A stretch of DNA of 64,000 nt from NCBI GenBank assembly GCA_030063045.1, contig JAQSEB010000033.1:2728001-2792000 (forward strand), given 5' to 3'. This DNA is from Pratylenchus scribneri. Lineage: Eukaryota > Nematoda > Chromadorea > Rhabditida > Pratylenchidae. Positions within the stretch are counted from its first letter, which is position 1. Each line of letters starts with the position of its first letter. Of this stretch, positions 1-10,400 are shown piece after piece. The notes below the pieces were generated by a model. That model ran no database searches and was not told the DNA's origin. It worked only from the letters and a program-made list of their open reading frames with translations. A program made the position numbers and the translations under genes.

Positions 1-130
1 GGACCTTTCATTTTTACCAAATTTAGGTGGTCTCGGGTTCGAATCCGCTCCGAGGAAGTTTTTTTTTTCTTGGCTTGGTTATCATTTTTATAAACTTTTA
101 GCTATTCTAAAATACATTTCTACCCAAAAT
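1..130 (+). mobile_element. tRNA-derived SINE copy (S1), cut by window edge
   Basis: Contains the exact RNA polymerase III B-box core GGTTCGAATCC near positions 36-46, embedded in a CTCGG...CCGAG stem, followed by a conserved tail resembling 'ataaacttttagctattct'. The same core and tail recur at about 4.0, 5.7, 7.6, 9.6 and 58.3 kb. It lies downstream of the last visible exon of the RNR2 gene, so it is probably inside the next intron of that gene. No convincing A box is visible, so it is a SINE-like relic rather than a tRNA gene. Confidence 0.6.
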
Positions 131-186
131 AGTATTATCGCATCAGTACTAATATTTTTTTTTAATCGGAAAAAGTTCATCGTTAC

Positions 187-1148
187 CTGTTCAATTGTGA
201 CCGCCTCACGAACAATTTCCTGGACACGTTGTTCACTCGGCTTATTGTTCAAATGTTGGAAGAGAAGGCAGGCAAAATCACGATGGAGTCCTTCGTCACG
301 CGAAATCAGCTCATTGCTATGCGTCAAGCCGGGCATGAGGCCACGCTTCTTCAGCCAGAAAATTGAAGCAAAACTGCCAGAGAAGAAAATGCCCTCAACC
401 GCGGCAAATGCAATGAGCCTCTCGCCGAATGTTGCTTCCTGGCTTGCAATCCATCGCAGCGCCCAATCGGCCTTTTTCTTGATGAATTCGAACTCGAAAA
501 TGGCATTGAACAATTTGTTGCTAAAAATTTTAATTTTTGAAATTTTATTCGATTATCGTTTTTACCGTTCATCCTCGTTCTTCACATATGTCTCGATCAA
601 TTTGGAATACATTTCGGAGTGGATATTTTCAATGGCGATTTGAAATCCGTAGAAGCAGCGAGCCTCGGGGACTTGGACTTCCTGGGCGAATCGTTCGACC
701 TTAAAAATTAAGTTTATCCCACATTTTAAACAATAAAAATGGAAACCAAATTCTCGTTGACAATCCCATCCGAGGCGGCAAAGAAGGCGAGCACTCGCGA
801 AATGAACATTTTCTCGTGCTCCGTTAACTTGTTCCAATCTTGCATATCTTTGCCCAAATCCACCTTAAAATATGCTCATTTAATTAGATATTTTTTCTGC
901 TTATTTTTTACCTCCTCCACGGTCCAGAATGAAGCGACCGCTTTCTTATAGAATTGCCAAATATCCTGATATTTGATGGGGAAGATGACAAATCGATTGG
1001 GGTTCTCTCGAAGCAGTGGTTCGGTTGCCTCCAAATCCAGTCCATTTTTCGCCGGTTCAGTTGCCTTTAAATCCAATCCATTTTTTGGCGTTTCAATTGT
1101 CTCCATATCCACATTCACTGCATTTTTCGGCATTTGATTTTCGTCCAT
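187..1148 (-). CDS. rnr-2: Ribonucleoside-diphosphate reductase small subunit (R2), 5' part; C-terminus beyond the left edge
   Basis: Four exons read on the minus strand: 1148-912, 863-747, 699-566 and 520-187, all with GT-AG introns and consistent phase. R2 carries the diiron-tyrosyl radical that reduces ribonucleotides to dNTPs in complex with R1. Visible signatures are [35 protein letters not shown] (iron-ligand Glu and His), [18 protein letters not shown] (ligand Glu) and [12 protein letters not shown] (ligand Glu and His). The start at 1148 (MDENQ) gives a short acidic N-terminus with an 11-residue direct repeat ([11 protein letters not shown] / [11 protein letters not shown]). The last visible exon ends in TIEQ followed by a GT donor, and the final part including the R1-binding tail is outside the window. 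Divergent neighbour: POLE3. Family assignment is very secure. Confidence 0.95.
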
Positions 1149-1598
1149 TTTTAATAGGTGCGAATAAGTATGTTTTAATATCAATCAATTTAAAATAATC
1201 TAGGATTAGAAGGGAGTAGAATTTAATTAATTAGTAGCATAACAGAGCATCAAAAATATTTTAAAAAATTATGTGTGATTTTCCAAATCCCAATTTAGAG
1301 CAGCTTAAAACTTTAGGTAGTTTTTTTAGTCCAATCCGAGTCACTCGTCTCGTTTAAAATTTTTGTTTTAAAAATCCGATTTGGCGGGTCTATCATTTTT
1401 GTTGTGTTGCCGCGATCGCGGTTGCAAAGAAAAAGAAGACTGCGCAACCAATACGTACGCATTACGCAACCATCCCTCATAAAATAAATTAATTCTATTT
1501 TACGACTTAGTAATTATAATTTTTATTACCTAATTTTTCGATAATTTCCAAATTTCAGACATTCTAAAAAAAATAAATAAATTACAAAACAATTAACA
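1149..1598. promoter_or_regulatory. Bidirectional promoter between RNR2 and POLE3
   Basis: A 450-bp spacer between two divergent replication genes. It holds TTTGGCGGG (1380-1388), matching the E2F/DP consensus, two CCAAT boxes (1331-1335 and 1448-1452) and a perfect 12-bp palindrome CCGCGATCGCGG (1410-1421). A 3' splice site TTTCAG at 1553-1558, 40 bp before the POLE3 start, fits a spliced-leader acceptor. The motifs are read directly; shared S-phase control is inference. Confidence 0.55.
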
Positions 1599-2241
1599 AT
1601 GTCGGAAGTGTCCCTGGAAGATCTGAAATTCCCTAAGGCCATTGTTGCGAGAATAATCAAGGATGCTCTCCCGGAAGGTGCTAAAGTTTCAAAGGTTTCA
1701 TAAAATATAAATTTCACTAAAATCAAAATTTTACAGGAAGCTCAAATTGCCATCGCAAGAAGTGCCTCAATTTTTATTTTGCATGCCACATCTTTTGCCA
1801 ATGAAAATGCCCAATCAAAGAAGCGGAAAGTGGTGACAGCCGAGGACATTTTTCACGCCGTCAGACAACTGGAGTGCGAAGAATTGGAAGAATCGGTAAA
1901 AAAAATAATAAAGAAATTAATTTTAATCTTTTGTGAAGATAATCGAAGGACTTGAAGAGTTCAAAAAGAAGAAAATGGAACAGTCAAAAAAGAGGAGCGA
2001 CAATAAGGCAAAGCGGAAGGAAATGGAGAAGAAGCAAGTGCCGGGTACAAGCGCTAACACCGCTGTTGAATCGCCGGAACCTATAGAGGAAGATGAAGAA
2101 GAGGAGGAGGAGGACGAAAATGATGATGTGATGGAAGTAGGGGATGAGGAAGCCAATGGAGAAGAGGCGGAACAAGAAAATGGGGAAGAAGAGAAGGACG
2201 AAGATGATGATGATGTTGTCGAAATTGATGAGGATGAATAA
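1599..2241 (+). CDS. pole-3: DNA polymerase epsilon subunit 3 (POLE3/CHRAC17-like histone-fold protein)
   Basis: Three exons (1599-1694, 1737-1895, 1939-2241) separated by 42-43 bp introns encode about 185 residues. The first 85 residues are a histone fold of the POLE3/Dpb4 type: LKFPKAIVARIIKDALPEG, then EAQIAIARSASIFILHATSF and KRKVVTAEDIFHAVRQLE. A basic stretch follows (about 95-120), then a long acidic tail rich in Glu/Asp. POLE3 pairs with POLE4 in the leading-strand polymerase and also in CHRAC chromatin-remodelling complexes and H3-H4 handling. The tail is longer than I expect for the roughly 147-residue vertebrate protein. The first ATG follows an acceptor-like TTTCAG by about 40 bp. 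The gene is divergent from RNR2 and probably the first gene of an operon with the REPS-like gene. Confidence 0.9.
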
Positions 2242-2404
2242 AATTACTCGGAAAATTAGACTTATTTTCATTTTTAATTAATTTATTTTGCATAAAAATT
2301 GATCTCTTTATTAAGCTGGAAATTTATAATTTGTGTTTTTTACACATTTTTATTTGATTAAATTTAAATTTTTACTAATTTTTAAATTAAATTTTCTTCC
2401 CAGA
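2242..2404 (+). promoter_or_regulatory. Intercistronic region with spliced-leader acceptor (probable operon)
   Basis: Only 163 bp separate the POLE3 stop from the next ATG. The region contains AATAAA-like polyadenylation sequence near 2237-2300 and a U-rich stretch, and ends with TTTTCTTCCCAG (to 2403), an excellent 3' splice site one base before the ATG. No donor exon is evident upstream, so trans-splicing is the simplest reading. Confidence 0.6.
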
Positions 2405-5400
2405 ATGGCTTCATTAAGCTGCGAAAGTGATTCCGGAGAAATGGTTTGCTTCAATTTGAATATTTATAATTTTATTTAATCATTTTAGGCCTCAACCACT
2501 GCGGATGAGGTCGAGGAATCATCAAGACATTCAACAACGGAAGATTCGGCCGATGAGAGCACCACGGACACAGATTCAAACCGCGGAAGTCCAACAACAT
2601 CAAGATTTAAGGGCAGCAGGAATTTGACACCAAAAGAGGGGAAGAAATATGCGAATGGACTTTTGGATGCCAAAACACTTAGTAAGTCACAGTTTTTAGT
2701 ATTTTTTTACTAGTAATTTTAATTACTAATTTTAATTAATTACTAAAAATCAATAAAATTAATAATAATTTTATCTACAAATTTTAGAAGATGTACAAAG
2801 TGATACGGAGACGAAGAATTTGTTGGACGATATTGGCGAAGATTTTGACGAGGATTATTTAAATTTGCAGGAGAACGGCGTGGATCTGGGTAATTAAAAA
2901 TTAATTCCTCAATTAAATTCCAATTTTTGCAGATCCAAAAATGTTTGAACTTTCCGATGAACAATTGAATTATTACACAAATTGTTTCCTATATTTATTG
3001 GAGAAAACGCAGGTTAATTGATTTTTGGATTTAAAATAGTTCAAAAATTCATTAAGGGTTTTGCCACTTTGCAAGGCGCCCTCCAAGGCTCCGATCGATT
3101 TGTGTTGGATTTTTTCCGAAAAAGTGGTTTGGACGATTTGAATTTGTCAAGGATTTGGTCGCTGAGCGATATAAATGAGGATGGCTTCCTCAATTTCAAC
3201 GAATTCATCACCGCAATGCATTTGGTCATTCTGCATCTTAAGGTTTCACTCAACTTCCAAATTTTTGTAAATTATAATAAATAGGGATCTGGTCAGGATC
3301 GGTTTTTTAGCTTACAAAAATTCAAAAAATTTTATCTATTTAGGTTTTTTTTCATGAAATTTGCTAACCAAAATTGATTTCAGGAACCTTAAAATAGTTG
3401 AATTATTGTATTTTTAATTAAATTTTCCTCAAAAAATTTACTAAAATAGGTAAAATAGATCAAAAAATTACGTCAAAAGCGTGAAGTAAATCCGCAAAAA
3501 CAATTATTTATGCATTCTCACCAAATCTGGATAGGTACAAAAAATCGATCAAAACCCAAAAAATCAGCTCTAATTATTAATATAAACCTCTTTTTTTTCT
3601 CATTTTAACTACGGATTATAAATGAAACAAATTTCAAATTAAAAAAAAATTCCTCATTCAATTTATATTCAATTCATTGTCATTTTTGCAGGGTTGTGTG
3701 CCAATCCCCAATCAATTGCCCCCGCTGGCCCGTCCCCCAAACACTCCAACCCGCTCTTTGATCCAATTCGACAATGGCAGCATCGGTGCTTTCCCAAATA
3801 GTTTGGCCGATTCCACCAGCGATTCGTCGACAAAAATCATCAGCGAATGCATTTCATCCAGCAGCGGTGGGAACAACAGTCAACAAATGATTGGAAGTTT
3901 GAGTGGAAATACTCAACAGCAAGGTTTGTTTTTTTATTAATTAAATCATTTAAAAATAATTCCAAATTACTGTAGTTTGACCAAAAATACAATGTAGAGT
4001 ATATAAAAACGAAAAAAAAGTTCACCAAGCCCGAAAAAAATTATTGGCCTCGGAGTGGATTCGAACCCGAGACCTAAATTTACAAAATGAAGGGCTTTCT
4101 CCTTTCGACTATCCGAGTCCTAAATTTACAAAATGAAGGGCTTATCTTTTCGGCTAAAAACGTTAAAATGTCCCTTGGTAAAATTTTCAAAACATAATCA
4201 GCATAATCAAGGATTTTTCTGGTAAAATCTTTATTAACCCTAGGCCTAAACCTAGCCTTAGTCTAACCGTTAAGCCTGCACCGAATTTCGAATTTCCCGA
4301 TACTTTTCATGAGAATTCTAATCAAATTTTAATTTAGAATGAATGCCAAAATTTTAAATTTAAATAAATAACACTTTCCTCAATAGATAATCATTAAAAA
4401 AAAGTCTATATTTTATTCTTTTTAATTAAAAATTTTTTTCCAGAATTTGAAAAACAACGACCACATCCGCTGGCCATTCCAAACAATAAATTGGCTAGCA
4501 GTGCCATCGTTGCCCCATCATTGCCCAGCAAAACATCCACCGATGCCAAGCAACATTCCTTCTCCGATGATCACCTCCATTCCAACAGTGGAAATGAGCA
4601 TCGGGAAATTTTGTCAATTGCCAAATTCTCTGATGTTCCACCATTGTTGGTTGACAGTCAACCAACTGCATTGAATGGTTTAAATTTATTGAAATAATTA
4701 TTTAAAAAAATTATTTTTTAGCTGCCACAACTTCGAAAATTTTGCCCGAATTTGCGCAATTGTTGGCCTCAAGTTCACGTGGACCTCCCCCACAACCACC
4801 ACACCGTGATTACCAGGATGGAGGGGCAAAGGGGCACGGTAATTTTTCATTAAAAAAATACTAAAATCGAAAGAAAAATATTTAATAAGCCAAAAAAAGC
4901 ATAATTTAATTATGTTTTGTTTTGGGTTTAAAACCAATTCTAACTTATCCTTTTTGAACCATTAAACCAAAATGGGTTTAAACCGTTTAATACCATTTAA
5001 TTTTGAGCAAACCATTAAAAATTATATACCATTCAATGCGTTTTGACCAGCTCTTTCAAATTTTTGGTATATTTGGTGTGAATGTAGGACAAACCATTAA
5101 ACCATCATAATTTTGGCTTAAGCAGTACGTTTTTTTCGGCAAATTAAATTTAAATTAAATTAATAAAAAGTTAAAAAATTAATTTTAGGACGAAGTGTAA
5201 GCCTTGACCTGAAGACATTTTCTGCATTTTCTCCAGTTTCTCGGATCAATAAAGAGTAAGAAAATGGAAAAGACATACAATTATGGAATAATTCATAAAA
5301 TTTTCAGCCATAAAAGTGTGGATGAACCTCATGGTTTGGTCAATGTTTTCCTTCCGGCCACTGCCAATCAAACATCGACAAATGCAACATCGACGCCAGA

Positions 5401-6180
5401 ATTAATGCAGCAGAAGCGATTTGTCGATCAATCCGTGCAAACAATGGAAATTGCACAAAATTTGGTTTCAACGGGGACACAGACCACTTCTTCGGGAACA
5501 GGTTTCTTACATTTTTCATTTATTCGATGGAAATTTTGTCGATTTTTAATTAAAATTTCCAATATTTAGAAAAATTTAACGGATTTAATATCTTATATTT
5601 TTTAGGATTACTGAATTTGGTCTAAAAAGTACTATAAAAGTAGTTAAAAATGAATAAAATTGACAATTAAAGCACCGAAAAAATACCTTCCTCTGAGCGG
5701 ATTCGAACCCGAGACCTAATTTTTGCAGTGTGAAGGGTCTATCCCCTTTACCATTTGGGTCGAATTTTTCAAAAAATTTGGATAAAATATTCTTTTTATA
5801 CTCTAACTCCAGTCTAAACATAGCCCTAATCTAAGTAAGCATAAGCCCCAGGAGCCAGGACCCAAACCGTAAAAATTAAAACTTACGCCTAAATCCTACC
5901 TGTGTACTTAAAAATCCCTAAATTTTTCAACTCAGATGAATTGTCCGAGGAAAATTTGGCCCTCTGCATTCGTGATCTGGACAATCACAAACTTTTGCCA
6001 AAAGAACGATGCCAATTGCTTCAGCGAATAAATGAACAATTGGAGCTGGAGAGATCAACCCTAATGCAAGTCCGCCTTCAAGTCCAACTGCGAATTGAGG
6101 AGGCGGAACAGGAATTACAGCCGCCAAAACAGCAAATTGGATCGCCAAGAAGCAGTGGGAATAAGCCAACAACATTATAG
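2405..6180 (+). CDS. reps-1: REPS1/2-like EH-domain protein (RalBP1-associated Eps homology)
   Basis: Eleven exons: 2405-2443, 2489-2681, 2788-2889, 2933-3012, 3057-3242, 3692-3923, 4444-4677, 4722-4838, 5189-5255, 5308-5501, 5936-6180. All phases close, giving 562 residues. An EH domain spans about residues 115-215 (FELSDEQLNYYTNCF, then LNLSRIWSLSDINEDGFLNF with the EF-hand-like loop, and FITAMHLVILHLK), followed by the LPPLARPP segment typical after REPS EH domains. The middle is Ser/Thr/Gln-rich and disordered. The last 80 residues form a coiled coil (LNEQLELERS-like heptads) as in REPS proteins, which bind RalBP1. The family acts in endocytosis and Ral signalling. Introns 6 and 10 carry SINE copies and intron 8 a dispersed repeat. 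The N-terminal half has only one EH domain. Confidence 0.85.
3965..4285 (-). mobile_element. tRNA-derived SINE copy (S2) in REPS intron 6
   Basis: Carries the reverse-complement B box GGATTCGAACC near 4051-4061, a short internal duplication of the segment 'cctaaatttacaaaatgaaggg', and the shared end 'aaccctaggcctaaacctagcc'. The same order of motifs occurs in the other copies. Confidence 0.6.
4910..5125 (+). repeat. Dispersed TTTAAACC-rich repeat (family C), intron 8 of REPS gene
   Basis: Contains 'aaccattaaaccaaaatggg', 'ttaaaccgtttaatacc' and 'accattcaatgcgttttgac' in that order, then 'gtaggacaaaccattaaacc'. Related copies lie near 8.3 kb (inverted), 14.3, 26.5, 47.7 and 54.9 kb. No coding capacity or obvious termini. 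Confidence 0.55.
5600..5835 (-). mobile_element. tRNA-derived SINE copy (S3) in REPS intron 10
   Basis: Reverse-complement B box GGATTCGAACC at about 5699-5709 with the 'cccgagacct' context and the conserved distal 'cagtctaaacatagcccta' segment found in other copies. Confidence 0.6.
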
Positions 6181-7436
6181 CAGAACGAAATGGATGGAAA
6201 ATTCAAAACAAATTTAATAATTAATTATTATTCGCTTGCTAGCCATCAATAAATTTTATTTTATTAATTATCTACTTTTATTTGTTACAATTAAAATATT
6301 GGAAATTGACTAACCTATGGAATTTTAATTTTACCTAGATATTGGACCAGCTAACTTTAAAAATCTCGGCTTATAGGTAACATAGAGACTAGAGAAATTG
6401 GAGAATAGGTTCATTCGATTCATTAGAGTTGATTTAATCTATGAAATTTCAATTTTAAAACGGTATGGGCCTATTTTTAAAAGTTGAACCGTTATTTAAA
6501 CCCAAACCGGTTTTAGTTTATCAACTTTTGCCTAAACCATAATATCGGTCCGAAATTGAAATTTCATAGACTAAATCGACCATACCGAATCAAATGAGCC
6601 TATTCTCAGTCTCGAGGACGCACTAAAATCCCGGAATTAACCAATTTTCAATATTTTTGTCTGTAACATATTCATAAAATCCTCATCATATATTTCCCTT
6701 TCGTTTTTATGGCCACACCCTTTCCATCCATCCCCCAATTTTTATATCCAATCTTGCATCGAATTTTGTTAATTCCCAAAATAATCAAATCAATATTTCC
6801 TTCCACAATAATTTAGAACATTTTAAATTTAACAAATTGTGATGATTACCAAAATTGATTGATGATGAAAAAACACAAAGCTTGTTTGTTTGTAATTTGT
6901 GTAGAAGAAAATGAATAAAAAATAATTTAATAAATTGTGGAACAGAGCAATTTTTGATGCAAATAAAATGAATTGGTTTGAAGTTAAAAAATTGAAACAA
7001 ATTCCGAAAAAAACATCAAATAGAGTAAATTAAATTGGTGGTGGATAAAAGCAAAGTTAATTAATTTACGGATTGGGGAGGAAAACAAACAAAAAACTTC
7101 AACTTTTTGGGTGGGTCATTTAAATTTCAAATCATAATCGTAAAATTAATCCAAAATTTTATGGTGAATTAAAAATTGATGGAAATACAAAGCGAAGAGA
7201 GGAAATTTATGTGTGGTTTTGATGGTAGGTCAGGTCAAAGAAAATGGAGAAAATTAATTTAAAACAAAGCAAAATAGGTTTGGGGGTTTAAAATATTGAA
7301 AATTGGGTCCGATCAAAATGAATAAAACTAAAATTTAAAAAAATGAATCAAATCCAAATAAAGTCTCAAATCCAAACATCATCATTTCGCTAAATAATCA
7401 TCCTTCCATCCTTCTTCTTTTCCTCTGTTCATCCAT
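6181..7436. other. Spacer between the convergent REPS-like and FUBP-like genes
   Basis: Holds AATAAA (about 6248) for the REPS-like transcript, one palindromic element (6385-6612, listed separately) and AT-rich DNA with short Asn/Phe-type spurious ORFs. I see no gene. The FUBP stop codon overlaps a minus-strand AATAAA at 7436-7441. Confidence 0.6.
6385..6612. mobile_element. Palindromic foldback element (P3)
   Basis: 'gaataggttcattcgattca' and 'ctatgaaatttcaatttt' on the left are mirrored on the right by 'aaattgaaatttcatagact' and 'tgaatcaaatgagcctattc' (imperfect), so the element folds on itself over about 225 bp. The centre contains family-C-like TTTAAACC sequence. No ORF. Confidence 0.5.
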
Positions 7437-10400
7437 TTATTGAAGGTAAAGCTGTTGCTGTGGACGCGGTTGTTGTTGCGAGACAGCCTGATTCTGCTTC
7501 ATTTGTTGCTCAATCAAATTCGCTTGTTCATGCATTCCTTAATAATTTGTTGTTAAAATTATTATAATTCGACCAGATTTGTAATTTATAGTTTATAAAA
7601 GTGGATAAAAATTTACATTAAGTCCGAGTACGAAAAAAATTAACTTCCCCTGAACGGATTCGAACCCGAGACCTCCTAAAAATTTTTTATGTAAAAAAAT
7701 TCTGTATAAACCCTAGCAAACCTAAAGCTCATATTTAACCAAATTTTATTAGTTATTCGCATACCCATTGTGCGATAATACTCAGCCCATTGAGCACTGT
7801 AGTCGGGTTGGCCAGTTTGTGGATTGATGGCCGGTGCACCTAAATATTTCAAAAAATAATCCAATTTTCAACTCGGAAAAAACAGTGTACCTCCGGTCAT
7901 TCCTTGCTGCTGACCACCGCCACCACCAACGCCGGCATTTCCCATCGCCAATTGTTGTTGCGGTTGGCCAACTTGTTGGGGCATTTGATGTGCCTGCTGC
8001 ACCTGGTGAGCTTGTTGGAATTGTGGTGCTTGCGAAACGGCGGTGGCCATTGCCCCCGGGATGGTCTGGTAATGTTGGGCGGCGGCGGCGCCAAATTGAG
8101 GTTGAGCGGCGGCTGCGGTGGCGCTGGCAAATCCGGTCTGTTGCTGTTGGTTGTAGTATTGATTCCACACCGATGGGTCCTGCACTTGTGAGGTTGGTGC
8201 CGTACCTTGAGAATTTTGGAATTAATTTTAAATATTTTTACTATTCAATGTATTAAAAAATATTGAAATTTGTCGAAGGGTACCAAAATAATTGGTTTAA
8301 CGGTTTCAGGGTTTATCCTACATTCACAAAACCATATATATTATCCAGTTGAATAGAGCTGGTCAAAACGCATTGAATTGAATGGTATATAATTTTTAAT
8401 GGTTTGGCCAAAATTAAAGGGTATTAAACGGTTTAAACCCATTTTAGTTTATTGGTCCAAAACCATAAATTAGAATTAGTTTCAAACCTAAGCCAAAACA
8501 TAATAAAATAATGCGTTTTTGACGAGATTTGTCGATTATGTAAAGGTTTAGTTTTTGAACTGATTTTTTTCCATGTTTTAAATATTTTCCTTTAATAAAT
8601 AAATTTTATTAATAAAACGAACTGAATGGTTGCGGATTTGTGGGTCCATACGGATTGCCAACCGCCGTGAGTTGTGGTGCCGCAGCTGTGGTCAGTGCCG
8701 TTGCCCCAACAGTCCCGTGGAATGGCGGCAGCGGTGTGCCCGGTGCCAAATCGCCCACTTTGATGCGAATGATGTGTTGGACATGATGGATTTGATAGGG
8801 AGTCCCACGGATGACAAAAACTTTCTCATTTGAATTGGGTGGAGAGTCACGGCTCAGCTCAACATGGGCATTGGTTTCATTGCAAATCTAAGTGGTGAAA
8901 TTTTTTCGCAAAAATTAAAATTATCTTTAAAACTAAAGGTCTAAATTTTTTAAAAATTTAAGGTCCAGATTTAAAAAAAAACTTAAGGTCTGGCATTTTA
9001 AAAATTAAGGTCCAAGATTTTTAAAAAACTTAAGGTCTGGGATTTTTAAAAATTTAAGGTCTGGTTTTGAAAAACTTAAGGTCTAAATTTTTGCTATTTT
9101 TATGTGTCAAACCGATTTGATGGTGTCCCCTCCTTTGCCAATGACCAATCCAGTTTTGTTTGCGGGCACATGCATATAGAATGTCTCTTGCGGTTGGGTG
9201 CCTCCGGTGCTTCGGGTGACCAGCTCGGAAATTTTCGCCGTTGCGTGACTGATTTGCTCCGGTGTTCCCTGGATGATGGCACAACGTTCTTGCAAATTCG
9301 GATCTGGAATATCTGAATGTTATCAATCTTTTACTAAAATGCAAATTTTATTAATTTTTAATGTTCATTTTTGGTTAAAATTTGAAACCATTTAAAAATT
9401 TCAAATGGAATAAAACCGCAAAAGCTTATAATTTAGCGCATTTATGACACTCCATAATCGACTGAATAAAGCGATTAGAGAGTTCTTAAGATGCGCAAAA
9501 ACCCTTTGGCTTAGGTTGGCTAGGATTTTTTTTAAAAATTTTCGACCGGAAGATAGGACCTAACTTTTGAAAAATTTAGAGGTCTCGGGTTCGATTCCGC
9601 TTCGAGGAAGGTATTTTTTCTCGAAGCTGGTTGTAACTTTTATGAACTTTTATATATTCTTCTATAGTACATTTTTGGTCGAAATACACTAATTAGAATC
9701 AGAAACCCATAAAATTTTCTAATATTACCGCCCAAATTATAAATTCCTTCCTTATGACAAACCATCAGTTTTGAATTGAATTTTGGCGCCGGTCTCCTGG
9801 GCCAATCGCTTGATCGTCTCACCGCCTTTGCCAATGATTATGCCCACCGATGAGCGGGGCACAATCACTTCGCCCACCGATTTTGGTCCGGCCCCGGTGC
9901 GCAGCGCTTGTTGAATGTTCGGTTGGGTGTTGGTATCGCTGGTGATCAGACTTTCAATGATGCGTTTTGCCGCCTCTACTTTGTCCGGTGGGCCCGAAAT
10001 GCGTAGCGGTTTCTGCGTTAAAATGTGTTTTGGGTGAATTTATGCATTAAATATTGAACATACCGCTCCCACGGTCACTTGATGGCTTTCTTGGACTAAC
10101 ATCATTTTGACGCCCATTTGTTCCTTAAAAATGCGATTAATATTGGTTTTGATTATGAATTCAACCTGTAATCCTTTGATGGTCTCCCCGTTCTTGCCAA
10201 TGATGAGACCGCATTTTGTGCCGGGAATGCTCAGCTCAATGTTGGCCATTTGGCCGCCACCGCCATTTTGCATTCCACCGCCACCCGGTTGACTGCGAGC
10301 ACCGCGCTCCAGGACGTCATGGATCAATTGTCGTGCTTTGCTGAAGTGAAGGGGAGATTAAAATTTTTACAATCTTAGGGTTTTTTGGTAATCTTTAAGT

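Noticed and set aside
4030..4110. A genuine tRNA gene
   Set aside because: The B box is perfect but there is no acceptor stem, D arm or A box; copies are dispersed and share a non-tRNA tail.
7834..8256. 140-codon plus-strand ORF
   Set aside because: Antisense shadow of the Gln/Ala/Gly-rich FUBP exon 10.
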